From: Gordonia rubripertincta
GTDB lineage: Bacteria; Actinomycetota; Actinomycetes; Mycobacteriales; Mycobacteriaceae
NCBI RefSeq assembly: GCF_038024875.1
Contig: NZ_CP136136.1
Location: 3,596,001-3,660,000 of the forward strand
Direction of reading: 5' to 3'
Length of the DNA: 64,000 nt
In this document: in pieces, positions 19,821-29,099 of the stretch
Numbering within the stretch: position 1 is the stretch's first letter
How the letters are laid out: the number at the start of each line of letters is the position of its first letter
Notes under the pieces: generated by a model
Database searches by the model: none
What the model saw: only the letters and a program-made list of their open reading frames with translations
What the model was told of the DNA's origin: nothing
Translations under genes and position numbers: made by a program

Positions 19821-20839
19821 CCATTCAGGTCGACAAGACGAGGATCATCGACCCGGAGTCGGCGACCGATCCGGCCCGGAGTCGACGCCGTGGGGGTTCT
19901 GCGGTGTGGCTGCGGTGGCTGGGCAAACTCGGCTCGGCCGTGTTCGTGCTGTGGGCGGCTGCGACGATCACGTTTCTCCTGCAGGTGCTCGCACCCGGTG
20001 ACCGCGCGACGCTGCTGCTGAACCTGTCGTCCGGGGAGAGTCGCGAGCGCACCCCCGACGAATTGGGGCCGGTCAACGAGCAGTTCGGGTTCACCGACTC
20101 GATCTGGCAGCAGTACCTGCACTACCTACAGGGTCTGCTGCGCGGTGACCTCGGGACGTCGTACCAGCTGAGTGAACCCGTCACCGAGGTGATCGCCGCG
20201 CAGCTGGGTCCCACACTCGTGCTGACCATCAGCGCCCTGATCGTGGCCTGGTTGCTGGTCCTGGTGACCACGACGCTGACTGCCGGCCGCCGCGGCCCGG
20301 GCGGAGCGTTCGGTGCCCTGCTCGAGACCGTGAGCGCCGGACTGCCGCAGTACTGGCTGGGGTCGATCCTGCTGGTGGTTTTCGCGATCAATCTCGCCTG
20401 GTTCCCGGTCGAGAGTGGTGACTCGTCGCGCGGACTGGTCCTGCCGGTGCTCACGCTGGCGATACCGCTGGCCGGATTCCTGGGCAGCATCGCTCGCGAC
20501 GAGTTCGCCCGGGCACTTGACCAGCCGTTCGTTCTTACCGCGCGGAGCCGTGGTCTCGGCGACCTGGCGGTTCGTGCTCGACATGTCCTGCGACACTCGG
20601 TCATTCCCGCTGTCACCGTTTCCGGTTGGGCCATGGGTGCGCTGCTCTCGGGTGCGGTCATCGCCGAGACCGTGTTCGCCCGCGCTGGTATCGGACAGAC
20701 CCTCGTCGCAGCCGCCAGCTCGCGCGACGTCCCACTGGTCAGCGGCATCGTCGTGCTCGTCGCCGCGATCTACACCGTCGCCAACCTGCTGGTCGACTTC
20801 CTCTACACCGTCATCGACCCCCGGATCGAGGTCCCGTGA
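19817..20839 (+). CDS. ABC transporter permease, DppB type
   Basis: A 340-residue inner-membrane permease with about six transmembrane segments. The first is near residues 38-60 (LGSAVFVLWAAATITFLLQVLAPGD). The DppB signature GDLGTSYQLSEPVTEVIAAQLGPTLVLT and the EAA loop (FVLTARSRGLGDLAVRARHVLRHSVIPAVTV) are clear. It is coupled to the binding-protein gene (ATGA) and to the next permease (GTGA). Confidence 0.93.
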   Translation: MTIQVDKTRIIDPESATDPARSRRRGGSAVWLRWLGKLGSAVFVLWAAATITFLLQVLAPGDRATLLLNLSSGESRERTPDELGPVNEQFGFTDSIWQQYLHYLQGLLRGDLGTSYQLSEPVTEVIAAQLGPTLVLTISALIVAWLLVLVTTTLTAGRRGPGGAFGALLETVSAGLPQYWLGSILLVVFAINLAWFPVESGDSSRGLVLPVLTLAIPLAGFLGSIARDEFARALDQPFVLTARSRGLGDLAVRARHVLRHSVIPAVTVSGWAMGALLSGAVIAETVFARAGIGQTLVAAASSRDVPLVSGIVVLVAAIYTVANLLVDFLYTVIDPRIEVP

Positions 20840-21777
20840 CCATCCAGAAACCGTCCGCCGGGACGGCACCCGACACGGCGTCGTCTGACTCGACGTCATC
20901 CCACAAGACCTCGTCGATCAAGACCTCACGAAGCACGGTCACCGCGCTCCCGGAGCCGTCGCGCCGGCCGTGGGCGCTTCCACCCACCTTGATCGCCGCG
21001 CTCGGCTTCCTCGTCCTGCTGCTCCTGGCAGCGGTCGTGCCGGGGCTGATCGCTCCGTACGACCCGCTCGCCATCGATCTCGATGCGACGCTGTCACCGC
21101 CGACGTGGGCGCATCCGTTCGGTACCGACCTGTCGGGTCGAGACCTGCTGAGTCGCATCATCTTCGGCACGAAGCAGTCCCTCGCGATCGGTCTCGGCGC
21201 GGTGGCGGTGGCACTGGTGCTCGCCGTGGTGCTGGGAATCACGGCCGGCCTGTCGGGGCGGGTCGCGCAGGCTCTGGCCAATCGCTGGATCGACGTCCTG
21301 TTCGCCTTCCCGACGATCCTGCTCGGACTCCTGCTGACATCGGTGTTCGGCCCCGGCCCGTACACGCTGATCTTCGCGATCGGGATCGGTATCGCCCCGG
21401 GTTATGCCCGCATCATCCGCGGCCAGGTCCTGACCGTCCGGAATGCCGCCTACATCGAGGCGGCGACGGCGCTCGGGCACTCGCGGACGCGAATCCTTGT
21501 GCAGCACATAGCTCCCAACGCGCTACGGCCGATGATCGTCACCGCGACATTGGGTGTCGGTCAGGCGATCATCTGGGCCTCGGGGTTGGCCTATCTCGGT
21601 CTCGGCGTTGCGCCCCCGTCACCCGAGTGGGGAGCCCTGCTCGACGCCGGACGCACCTATATAACCGTGGCCTGGTGGCTCGAGATCTTCCCAGGCCTCG
21701 TCATCGTGATCACCGCCCTGGCATTCACCACCGTGGGACGCCACCTCGGCGCCCGTCTGGAAGGAACCACCCGATGA
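20836..21777 (+). CDS. ABC transporter permease, DppC type
   Basis: A 313-residue permease, partner of the preceding gene. The N-terminal 45 residues are Ser/Thr-rich and cytoplasmic. Then come a first transmembrane helix, the conserved AHPFGTDLSGRDLLSRIIFGTKQSLAIGLGAVAV typical of DppC, and an EAA loop near YIEAATALGHSRTRILVQHIAPNA. GTG 20836 overlaps the previous stop; its own stop overlaps the ATPase start (ATGA). Confidence 0.93.
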   Translation: MTIQKPSAGTAPDTASSDSTSSHKTSSIKTSRSTVTALPEPSRRPWALPPTLIAALGFLVLLLLAAVVPGLIAPYDPLAIDLDATLSPPTWAHPFGTDLSGRDLLSRIIFGTKQSLAIGLGAVAVALVLAVVLGITAGLSGRVAQALANRWIDVLFAFPTILLGLLLTSVFGPGPYTLIFAIGIGIAPGYARIIRGQVLTVRNAAYIEAATALGHSRTRILVQHIAPNALRPMIVTATLGVGQAIIWASGLAYLGLGVAPPSPEWGALLDAGRTYITVAWWLEIFPGLVIVITALAFTTVGRHLGARLEGTTR

Positions 21778-23489
21778 CCGTAGTCGCGACTCCCCGCGAG
21801 GACCGAAGCGTCGCCGACACCGACGATTCGACGACCCCGCTCGCCGAGATCCGTGATCTGCACGTGTCCTTCGGCGGCCGCGAGGTGGTGAAGGGCGTCT
21901 CGTTCTCGGTGAACGCTGGGGAATGCCTCGCGATCGTCGGCGAATCCGGGTCGGGTAAATCGGTCACCGCGCGCACGCTCATCGGGCTCACCGGTGAGGG
22001 GGCCCGGATCAGCGCCGAGACAATCGCTGTCGACGGTCGGTCGCTGCTCGGGTACAAGGGCCGGGACTGGCGCCGTCTGCGCGGCCGGGACATCGGATTC
22101 GTCCTCCAGGACGCCCTGGTGTCGCTGGATCAGCTGCGCACCGTCGGCAGCGAGATCGGGGAGGCCCTGACCGCCCATTCGGACTCCCGTGGCGGCGGTC
22201 TCTTCTGGAATCGATCACCGCGCCGACGCGCCGAACGCGAGGAGAAGGTCGTCGAACTACTGACGCTGGTCGGCGTTCCCGAACCCGGTGTCCGCGCGGC
22301 GCAGCGACCACACGAGCTCTCCGGTGGTCTCCGTCAGCGCGCGCTGATCGCATCGGCTCTCGCGCAGGACCCGAGACTGCTCATCGCGGACGAACCGACC
22401 ACCGCCCTCGACGCCACCGTGCAGGCCCAGATCCTCGACGTCCTCGGCGAGGCCAAGGCCCGGGGCAACGGCGTCATCCTCATCTCCCACGACCTCGCGG
22501 TCGTCGCGCGTCTCGCCGATCGCGTCGCGGTGATGCGGCACGGGGAGATCGTCGAGTACGGCTCCACCGACGACGTGCTGCGCAAGCCCGCCCATGACTA
22601 CACGAAGAGCCTCCTGGCATCGGTGCCGTCGCGCACCTCCAAGGGCACGCTCCTGACGAGCGGTGAGACGCTCCCGGAAACCCTGCTGCCGTCGAGTGCC
22701 GAGGCGCCGCGGGCGCTACGTGTCCGGGATCTCCGGAAGTCGTTCGACGGCAAGGACAAGACGGCACGGCCGGCAGTGCGCGGCGTCAGTTTCGACGTCC
22801 CGCCCGGCAAGACGCTCGGCATCGTCGGCGAATCGGGGTCGGGTAAGACGACAACCGCCCGCATGGTCCTCGGGCTCACCGACCCGGACTCGGGCACCGT
22901 CGAACTGAACGGGCGCCCGTGGAGTGCGCTGTCCGATGCCGAACGACGCGCGAACCGTCACCAGATCTCCGTGATCTACCAGGATCCGCTCAGCTCGTTC
23001 GATCCCCGGTGGAACGTCGAACGCATCCTGCGCGACAGCCTGCGGTCGCGCAACCTGCGCGGCACAGCGCTCGACGACCGCATCTCCGAGTTGCTCGACA
23101 GCGTCGGACTCTCGGATGCGTTCCGCCGGCGTCACCCGCTGCACCTGTCCGGCGGGCAGCGACAGCGAGTCGCCATCGCCCGTGCACTGGCGCCGGAACC
23201 GTCGGTGATCGTGTGCGACGAGCCGGTGTCGGCACTCGACGTCTCGATCCAGGCCCGTATCCTCGACCTGCTCGCGATGTTGCAGGTGGAAACCGGCGTC
23301 TCGCTGGTCTTCATCTCGCACGATCTCGGCGTCATCCACCACGTCGCCGACGACATCCTGGTGATGCGTGGGGGAGAGGTCGTCGAATACGGCGAGGCCG
23401 ATCGCGTTTTCGGTAGCCCGGAGCATCCCTACACGCGTGAACTGCTCGCTGCGGTTCCGACGATCGGCACCGGGGAGCTCATCGCCTGA
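21774..23489 (+). CDS. Duplicated ABC transporter ATPase (DppD-DppF fusion)
   Basis: A 571-residue protein with two complete nucleotide-binding domains. Domain 1 has Walker A GESGSGKSVTA, signature LSGGLRQRALIAS and Walker B LLIADEPTTALD. Domain 2 has GESGSGKTTTA, LSGGQRQRVAIAR and VIVCDEPVSALD. Each domain ends with the extension common in oligopeptide ATPases (HDYTKSLLASVP, HPYTRELLAAVP). It powers the two permeases above. The ATG overlaps the permease stop. It is the last gene of the operon. Confidence 0.95.
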   Translation: MTVVATPREDRSVADTDDSTTPLAEIRDLHVSFGGREVVKGVSFSVNAGECLAIVGESGSGKSVTARTLIGLTGEGARISAETIAVDGRSLLGYKGRDWRRLRGRDIGFVLQDALVSLDQLRTVGSEIGEALTAHSDSRGGGLFWNRSPRRRAEREEKVVELLTLVGVPEPGVRAAQRPHELSGGLRQRALIASALAQDPRLLIADEPTTALDATVQAQILDVLGEAKARGNGVILISHDLAVVARLADRVAVMRHGEIVEYGSTDDVLRKPAHDYTKSLLASVPSRTSKGTLLTSGETLPETLLPSSAEAPRALRVRDLRKSFDGKDKTARPAVRGVSFDVPPGKTLGIVGESGSGKTTTARMVLGLTDPDSGTVELNGRPWSALSDAERRANRHQISVIYQDPLSSFDPRWNVERILRDSLRSRNLRGTALDDRISELLDSVGLSDAFRRRHPLHLSGGQRQRVAIARALAPEPSVIVCDEPVSALDVSIQARILDLLAMLQVETGVSLVFISHDLGVIHHVADDILVMRGGEVVEYGEADRVFGSPEHPYTRELLAAVPTIGTGELIA

Positions 23490-23579
23490 ACCTCCCCGTC
23501 GCCGCACTCCGGGCGGAAACTCCCCACCTCGGGGGTGGTGCCGAAGTCAAGGGCTCATCGAGAGAGGGCGGCGTCCGGA

Positions 23580-24101
23580 TCAGAACAACGTCGGAGGGAG
23601 CGCACCTTCGAACTCGAGAAGCCACCGTTTGGTCGCCAGACCCTCCCCGGGACGCCCGCCGGAGAATCCGCCCAGGCCGTCGCCTGCGACGACGCGATGG
23701 CACGGGATCAGCAGGGGAGCCGGGTTGACGCCCATGATCGAGCCGACGCTGCGTGCCGGGATGCCGGCGCCACTCATCGTGGCGAGCTGCCCGTAGGTGA
23801 CGGTTGCGCCATACGGGACGTCATGGTGGAGGGCGTTCAGGACCGCACAGGCCGCTCCGGAAACTCGGGAGAGATCGATCGGGAGATCGAACGTGGTCAA
23901 CGAGCCGTCGAAGTAGGCGTGAAGCTGACCGACCGCCTCGACGAGGAGTGGTTCCGTCGGTGCCCCATCTGCTGGCCCGGGTATCTCCCGCCAGGCGACA
24001 CGAACGATCGCTCGTCCGTTGCCGGTGATAGTGATCGGGCCGACCGGAGTCGAGACGGTGGCCGTCGACGTGGGGTCGCGGTCTACCCGAGGTGAGGTCA
24101 T
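23580..24101 (-). CDS. ogt: Methylated-DNA-[protein]-cysteine S-methyltransferase
   Basis: A 173-residue suicide DNA-repair protein that removes O6-alkyl groups from guanine. The C-terminal domain has [36 protein letters not shown], with the acceptor Cys in PCHRV and the Arg finger in ARSVG. A short N-terminal domain precedes it. ATG 24101 is used; the frame extends further but without family similarity. It is monocistronic and divergent from the nitroreductase-like gene. Confidence 0.93.
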   Translation of the reverse strand: MTSPRVDRDPTSTATVSTPVGPITITGNGRAIVRVAWREIPGPADGAPTEPLLVEAVGQLHAYFDGSLTTFDLPIDLSRVSGAACAVLNALHHDVPYGATVTYGQLATMSGAGIPARSVGSIMGVNPAPLLIPCHRVVAGDGLGGFSGGRPGEGLATKRWLLEFEGALPPTLF

Positions 24102-24216
24102 GAGTCTGCCCTTCGCGAGCGTGCGACCCACGGTAACCGGCCACCCCAACATTCATGGCGGTATCCGGGGCCGTGCTCGCGGGAACAAGCGCAGACTCTG
24201 CGGCGTTGTCGAGCCC

Positions 24217-24639
24217 ATGAGTGCCAACGCTGAATTGAGTCCTGAAGGCTGGGTCCGCGAGCAGACCGAGAAGATCCTGGAACAGGGCACCACCGAGGGT
24301 GTCCAGGTCATGGACCGCCCGATCGTCCTGTTCACCACCACCGGTGCGAAGTCCGGCAAGAAGCGCTACGTCCCGCTGATGCGGGTGGAGGAGAACGGCA
24401 AGTACGCGATGGTCGCCTCCAAAGGTGGCGCCCCCGAGCACCCGGCCTGGTACTTCAACGTCAAGGCCAACCCTGCGGTGACCGTGCAGGACGGCACCGA
24501 GGTCAAGGAACTGACTGCGCGTGAGATCAGCGGCGACGAGCGCGCACACTGGTGGGAGCTCGCGGTCGCCGCGTACCCGCCCTACGCCGAGTATCAGACC
24601 AAGACCGACCGAGAGATCCCGGTCTTCATCCTGGAGTGA
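24217..24639 (+). CDS. F420-dependent nitroreductase-family protein (DDN-like)
   Basis: A 140-residue split beta-barrel protein of the deazaflavin (F420)-dependent nitroreductase family, related to M. tuberculosis Ddn. The family core is [56 protein letters not shown]. Members reduce quinones or nitroaromatics with F420H2, so it could in principle act on a nitro product such as that predicted for the pap cluster, but that is speculation. ATG 24217. A terminator follows. Confidence 0.88.
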   Translation: MSANAELSPEGWVREQTEKILEQGTTEGVQVMDRPIVLFTTTGAKSGKKRYVPLMRVEENGKYAMVASKGGAPEHPAWYFNVKANPAVTVQDGTEVKELTAREISGDERAHWWELAVAAYPPYAEYQTKTDREIPVFILE

Positions 24640-24662
24640 GCCTTCTGCAGCCCGCAGGCACC

Positions 24663-24690
24663 AGAGCCCCCGACGCCCGTCGGGGGCTCT
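24663..24690 (+). terminator. Rho-independent terminator
   Basis: A 13-base GC-rich stem (AGAGCCCCCGACG / CGTCGGGGGCTCT) around two bases is followed by AGTGTTGTAG. It ends the nitroreductase-like transcript 24 bases after the stop. Confidence 0.85.
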
Positions 24691-24734
24691 AGTGTTGTAG
24701 CCACCAGGTGTGCGACAGCGAAGCGGGAGTGGGC

Positions 24735-25199
24735 ATGGGACACGTCGTCGATTTCAAGAACGTCTCCACGCAGGGCCTAGAGTCCTCGCCGGTGGTCGGC
24801 GCTCTCGCCGGTCTGCGTGCCAACGAATCCCGTTACTACAAGACGAAGTACGCGCACGACTTCACTGTCGTGGCGGCTGACGAGGCGCCCGCGGTGCTCG
24901 AGCGGGTCACTCGCATCCTGGCCGAGGAACGCGACATCACGATCGGTTCCCGTCCACTCGAGGTCAGTGACTTCGAGGTCGACGGCTTGCACATGTCATA
25001 CGTGTTCTACGAGTCGGGACTCGCGGTCAACGTCATGTACAGCATCGATCCGGCCGGCAAACGCGCCGTCGGCTTCAAGCTGTCCGACGGCATGGACGTA
25101 CCCGCGGAACTCGAATCGAAGTTCAAGTTCGCGCGCCAGAAGTCGAAACTTGCCGGCACCATCCGCGGGTCGTACTTCGTCATCAAGGGTGAGTACTGA
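24735..25199 (+). CDS. Conserved-looking hypothetical protein
   Basis: A 154-residue soluble protein of unrecognised family, rich in charged residues with alternating strands (VLERVTRILAEERDITIGSRPLEVSDF, NVMYSIDPAGKRAVGFKL). No signal or membrane segment. ATG 24735 follows GCGGGAGT; an in-frame GTG at 24708 is less likely. The 3' end overlaps the convergent cation transporter gene by 17 bases. Confidence 0.7.
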   Translation: MGHVVDFKNVSTQGLESSPVVGALAGLRANESRYYKTKYAHDFTVVAADEAPAVLERVTRILAEERDITIGSRPLEVSDFEVDGLHMSYVFYESGLAVNVMYSIDPAGKRAVGFKLSDGMDVPAELESKFKFARQKSKLAGTIRGSYFVIKGEY

Positions 25200-26259
25200 C
25201 CGCGGTCTCATGATCGTCGTGTGCGGGATAAGCATGGATCAGAGCGCCGGCGAGTTTCGGAACGGCGTGGGTCAGTTCGTGTTCGGCGTCGTGCGCGATG
25301 GAGTGCGCCTCGGTCAGCCGTAGATTCGGATCGACGTCGAGTTCGGCGTCGGCATGAAGGCGGTGGCCGATCCAGCGCATGCGGATACTGCGGACGGCGA
25401 GCACTCCCGGATGCTCGGCGAGGGTCTGCTCGGCGATCTCGACGAGCGACGGGTCCACGCCGTCGAGAAGGCGACGGAAGATGTCGCGGACCGCGGTGCG
25501 CAGGACCGCGAGGATGGCCACCGTGATCACCAGGCCGATGATCGGATCAGCGAGTGGGATCCCGGCAGCCGCGCCGGCTGCGCTGAGCAACACCGCGAGG
25601 GATGTGAAACCGTCTGTGCGCGCGTGGAGTCCGTCGGCGACGAGGGCGGCCGACCCGATTCGTCTGCCGACCCGAATGCGGTACAGCGCCACCCACTCGT
25701 TGCCGATGAAGCCGACGAGCCCGGCCAGCGCCACCCACCCGACGTGCTCGATGGGGCGGGGATCCAGAAGCCTTCCCACGGCTTCGTACCCGGCGATGAT
25801 CGCGGACAACGCGATCATCGCGATGACGAACAATCCGGCCAGATCTTCGACGCGCCCGAACCCGTAGGTGTAGCGGCGAGTGGCACGCCGGGTGCCCATT
25901 GCGAAGGCGACCCAGAGCGGAACCGCGGTGAGGGCATCCGAGAAGTTGTGGATCGTGTCGGCGGCCAGTGCTATCGAGCCCGACACGGCGACGATCCCGG
26001 CCTGCGCCACCGCGGTGACGGCCAGGACGACCAGGCTGATCTTCACGGCCCGGATGCCCGCTCGCGACGACTCGAGCGCGGAGTCGAGACTGTCGGCCGC
26101 GTCGTGTGAATGCGGTGCGAAGATCTCGCGTACGACTCCGGCGAGTCCGCGGCGGTGCGAGTGGCCGTGGTCGTGCGAGTGGCCGTGGTCGTGCGAATGG
26201 CCGTGGGCATGGTCATGCGAGTGATCGTGTGAATCGTGTTCACGGCGAAGATGCGTCAT
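25183..26259 (-). CDS. Cation diffusion facilitator (zinc-type) transporter
   Basis: A 358-residue CDF antiporter that exports Zn2+ or a similar divalent metal. The N-terminus (about 1-36) is a His-rich metal-binding repeat. Six transmembrane helices follow, with the metal-site pairs HNFSDAL and HARTDGF in helices 2 and 5, and a cytoplasmic C-terminal domain. It lies three bases after the ArsR-family gene on the same strand, so it is almost certainly under that repressor's metal-responsive control. Confidence 0.93.
   Translation of the reverse strand: MTHLRREHDSHDHSHDHAHGHSHDHGHSHDHGHSHRRGLAGVVREIFAPHSHDAADSLDSALESSRAGIRAVKISLVVLAVTAVAQAGIVAVSGSIALAADTIHNFSDALTAVPLWVAFAMGTRRATRRYTYGFGRVEDLAGLFVIAMIALSAIIAGYEAVGRLLDPRPIEHVGWVALAGLVGFIGNEWVALYRIRVGRRIGSAALVADGLHARTDGFTSLAVLLSAAGAAAGIPLADPIIGLVITVAILAVLRTAVRDIFRRLLDGVDPSLVEIAEQTLAEHPGVLAVRSIRMRWIGHRLHADAELDVDPNLRLTEAHSIAHDAEHELTHAVPKLAGALIHAYPAHDDHETAVSTHP
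26156..26209. repeat. Three tandem 18-base repeats inside the CDF gene
   Basis: The unit TGCGAGTGGCCGTGGTCG occurs twice exactly and a third time with two or three changes. On the minus strand each unit encodes a His-Asp/Ser hexapeptide block of the His-rich metal-binding tail. The repeat could change copy number by slippage and so vary the length of the metal-binding loop. Confidence 0.8.
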
Positions 26260-26262
26260 CGC

Positions 26263-26661
26263 TCAGGCCTCCCGCTCGGTGTCCTGATCGACGGCGCGCA
26301 GAGCGGCGTCGCCACGATGGTGCGTCGGCACACCCGGCCCGGCGTGCTCGGCGTTGAAGACCGCATCGGTGACGAGCCGTCGGACGTGCTCGTTCTCGAG
26401 GGAGTAGTGGATGGTGGTCCCGGCGCGTCGGGTCCGGACGAGCCGCGCCATCCGGAGCTTGGCGAGGTGCTGTGACACCGAAGGCCCGGGCTTGCCGACC
26501 ACTTCTGCGAGTTCGCTGACCGACATCTCGGTGTCGGCCAGCGCCCATAACAGTTGGATACGGGTCGGATCGGCAAGCATCCGGAAGACCTCGACCACCA
26601 ATCGCACCTGGTCCTCCGCGATGGGAGGGTGGGCGTTCGGTGAATGCTTATCTGCATTCAT
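26263..26661 (-). CDS. ArsR/SmtB-family metal-responsive repressor
   Basis: A 132-residue winged-helix regulator. The DNA-binding helices are in MSVSELAEVVGKPGPSVSQHLAKLRMARLV, preceded by RMLADPTRIQLLWAL. His residues sit near both ends (HSPNAH, HAGPGVPTHH), consistent with zinc sensing. It is first in an operon with a CDF exporter three bases downstream. A palindrome covers its start codon. A -10-like TAGTAT lies six bases before the ATG, so the mRNA is probably leaderless. Confidence 0.9.
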   Translation of the reverse strand: MNADKHSPNAHPPIAEDQVRLVVEVFRMLADPTRIQLLWALADTEMSVSELAEVVGKPGPSVSQHLAKLRMARLVRTRRAGTTIHYSLENEHVRRLVTDAVFNAEHAGPGVPTHHRGDAALRAVDQDTEREA

Positions 26662-26673
26662 ATGCAGATACTA
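26641..26673 (-). promoter_or_regulatory. Operator and -10 element over the arsR start codon
   Basis: Two overlapping perfect palindromes lie on the ATG (26661-26659): ATCTGCAT-TCAT-ATGCAGAT (26650-26669) and TGAATGC-TTATCT-GCATTCA (26641-26660). On the minus strand TAGTAT (26673-26668) precedes the ATG by six bases. A repressor bound here would block RNA polymerase directly, the usual ArsR-family mode. Confidence 0.75.
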
Positions 26674-26702
26674 GCGCGTTCCGATGAGCGGCGGAACCGG
26701 CG

Positions 26703-27755
26703 TCAGGAGAAGCGGATGTTCATGGTCGCGAGGCCGAACACCTTTCGGCCACCCGACTTCGCGACGATGATGACGACCCCGGTGCGGGTCTCCGGGTCGA
26801 GCGACTTGATGCGTCCGCTGAACTCGATTTCGCCGCCGTCGACGGCCGACACGGGAACCGTCTGCGACAGCCGGACCGAGTATCGGGTCACCGCGCCCGG
26901 GTCGCCGGACCACGAGGCGACGAAGGCCGCCCCGAGACCCATGGTGAACATTCCGTGTGCGATGACGTCGGGCAGGCCGGCGAGCTTGGCGGACGTCTCG
27001 TCCCAGTGGATGGGGTTGGCGTCGCCGGCGACGCCACCGTAGTTGACGAGGTCGCCGCGGGAGATGCGAGCGTTGTGAATCGGAAGTTCGTCGCCGACCG
27101 ACAGCTCGTCGAACGAGCGTGCACCGGACGGGCGGGTCGTGCCGTCGGCGACGCGGATCTCACCCTCGGGGCGGACGGTCTTCTCGTACAGGTGGTGGGT
27201 GTCCTCGTGACTGAAGATGTTGACGTCGTGCATCATCACCCTCCGCACCGCGGCGCTGAGACCCGGATCGACCTCTTCAGCCGTCACGCCCACCACAGTG
27301 GTGTGCATCGTGTGCACCTTCTCGCCCGCGGCGTCGGTCATGGTGTTGGTCACCGTGATCAGTTCGCGGCCCGCGACCTTGCGCACGTTCGACAGTTCGA
27401 CGTCGGTGACGAGCTCGTCGCCGGCGACGATCGGCCGGTGCTGTTCGAAGGCCTGCTCGGTCTGAACATAGGTGTCGTAGCCCACGATGACGGACTCGAA
27501 CAACTCGCGGTTGGCCGCCATCGCCGGGATGGAGGTGAAGGTCAACGGCGCGACGAGTCCCGAATACCCAAGTGCGGCAGCGGCTTCGGGCTCCCAGTGG
27601 GCGGGGTGGTAGTCCTGCACCGCACGGGCGTATTCGCGGACCTTCTCGCGTCCCACCTCGTAGGAGCCGTCGAGGACGTAATAGTGGCCGACGCGCGTCT
27701 CGAGGTCGGGCGCCTCGCCGGCTGCCGTCGGTTCCGTGATCGGGGGTTGGGTCAT
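26703..27755 (-). CDS. Fused MaoC-like (3R)-hydroxyacyl dehydratase (HadA/HadB type)
   Basis: A 350-residue double hot-dog protein. The N-terminal half resembles HadA (REYARAVQDYHPAHW). The C-terminal half is a catalytic MaoC domain with VNYGGVAGDANPIHWDE, the hydratase Asp-x4-His motif, followed by AHGMFTMGLGAAF. Such fusions dehydrate 3-hydroxyacyl thioesters in fatty-acid or mycolic-acid elongation, or work in degradation. It is probably monocistronic; the arsR operon ahead and the MpaB gene behind are separated by short gaps on the same strand. Confidence 0.87.
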   Translation of the reverse strand: MTQPPITEPTAAGEAPDLETRVGHYYVLDGSYEVGREKVREYARAVQDYHPAHWEPEAAAALGYSGLVAPLTFTSIPAMAANRELFESVIVGYDTYVQTEQAFEQHRPIVAGDELVTDVELSNVRKVAGRELITVTNTMTDAAGEKVHTMHTTVVGVTAEEVDPGLSAAVRRVMMHDVNIFSHEDTHHLYEKTVRPEGEIRVADGTTRPSGARSFDELSVGDELPIHNARISRGDLVNYGGVAGDANPIHWDETSAKLAGLPDVIAHGMFTMGLGAAFVASWSGDPGAVTRYSVRLSQTVPVSAVDGGEIEFSGRIKSLDPETRTGVVIIVAKSGGRKVFGLATMNIRFS

Positions 27756-27837
27756 TTCGACAACGCTAATCGTGCGGGTTCCACTGGCAAAACCGTGGTA
27801 GGAGTCCTGTCACGTACTCGACCATGTCGGGTGGGGG

Positions 27838-29099
27838 TCAGCGTCGCAGCCCCTTGCCGTGCGCGAACTCCGCGGGGCGTCCCGAGGACTGCCAGCCGTG
27901 CCAGTTCTCCCGGTGCAGGCACATCACCTTCTCGTGCAGCCGGCGGAACCTCGGGGAGATCCGGCGCACGGTCTCGACGAGTGTCACGGCCGGCAACCGC
28001 AGCAGGATCAGCGCGAGGCCCGGGATCGGGTTGGGCATGTCGTAGCGGAAGCGCGTCGTCGGCATCATGTAGATCGTCGAGTAGGCGGCATACATCATGG
28101 CGTTGTACCTGCCGCGGATCCGCTCGAGGCCTGTCGAGCTCTCGTTGGCGAACGCGGCCGGGAAAGACTCGATGAGTTCGGCGCCGTCGGCGCCCGCGTC
28201 GAAGCTGCGGGTGGTGTTGACGAACGCCAGGAGTCGCAGCGAGTCGGCGATGGTCTCGGGGAACCACTGGGTTCGCACGCCGAGGAGATGTCCGAGGTAG
28301 CGCTGGTAATGCAGCAGCACCCGGATCTCCCGCGGTGTGGTCTGGACCCCGGTCAGCCACAGCGCCGACGCCGGGACGACGCTGCCGCCGAGCAGGGTCA
28401 GCAACTGATACGACTGGCTGATCGGCTCACCCCACCGTTCGACGTCCCATTCGGGGTGCTTCGCGAGGTGCGTCGAACCCACACATGCATTACGCGGACC
28501 CGCATCGCCGTCGCCCGGCCGGCCGATCCCGGGGTCAGCAGCGCGCCGGGCTGTGAGACGTCGATCCAGAACCGGGCCGTCTCCAGGAAGCGGCGCAGCG
28601 CGTTGTCGCCGGCGTACCCGCCCGCCAGCGACAGCGGTTTGGCGACCGCGGCCTCGGTGTACATCTCGAGCGTGATCCCGCCGGCGACACTGAACAGGCC
28701 GGTGCCCCAGCGGCGCCAGATCGCCTCGCCCTCGGCGATGAGCTGCGGATCGACCCAGTCGGGAACGGTCTCGAACTCCTCGAACAGTTCGACGAGTGCG
28801 GGCGGCGGGTTCTCGACGCTGTGGAGGCCATCGGTCAGGGCCTTGTCCAGCAGTGTGCGTGCGGCTTCGGGGCCGAGCGTGCCGTAGACCTCGTCGACGA
28901 ACCGCTCGGCCACCGGGTCGGTGCGGAACATGTCCTCGGCGAAGGTGCGCAGCTGTTCGGGCTCGGGGTAGAGGTCCTTGCCGGTGACTCTACGGACCAG
29001 GGCCCGCGCACGGCGGAGCGTCCGGTTCGACATCGCGGCGTCGTAGGTGACCGCACTCGGGAAGCCGGGAGCGTCGTCGGTCGGGCGACTCGGCAGCAT
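27838..29099 (-). CDS. MpaB/DUF2236-family oxygenase-like protein, apparent frameshift
   Basis: A protein of the ER-MpaB/DUF2236 family, which includes haem oxygenases such as latex-clearing proteins. The N-terminal part (to AMRVRVMH, at about 28475) and the C-terminal part (HLAKHPEWDVERWGEPISQSY onward) lie in different frames. One base is missing at about 28470-28471; adding a base between CGACG and CACC on the coding strand reads VRRHLAKHPEW and gives 420 residues from ATG 29099. This break has the opposite sign and a different context from the TGGGG group. GTG 29108 and TTG 29120 are alternative starts. Whether the substrate is a polyisoprenoid is not known. Confidence 0.8.

Noticed and set aside
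26156..26209. CRISPR-like array
   Set aside because: The repeats are tandem without spacers and are in-frame coding repeats of the His-rich tail of the CDF transporter.
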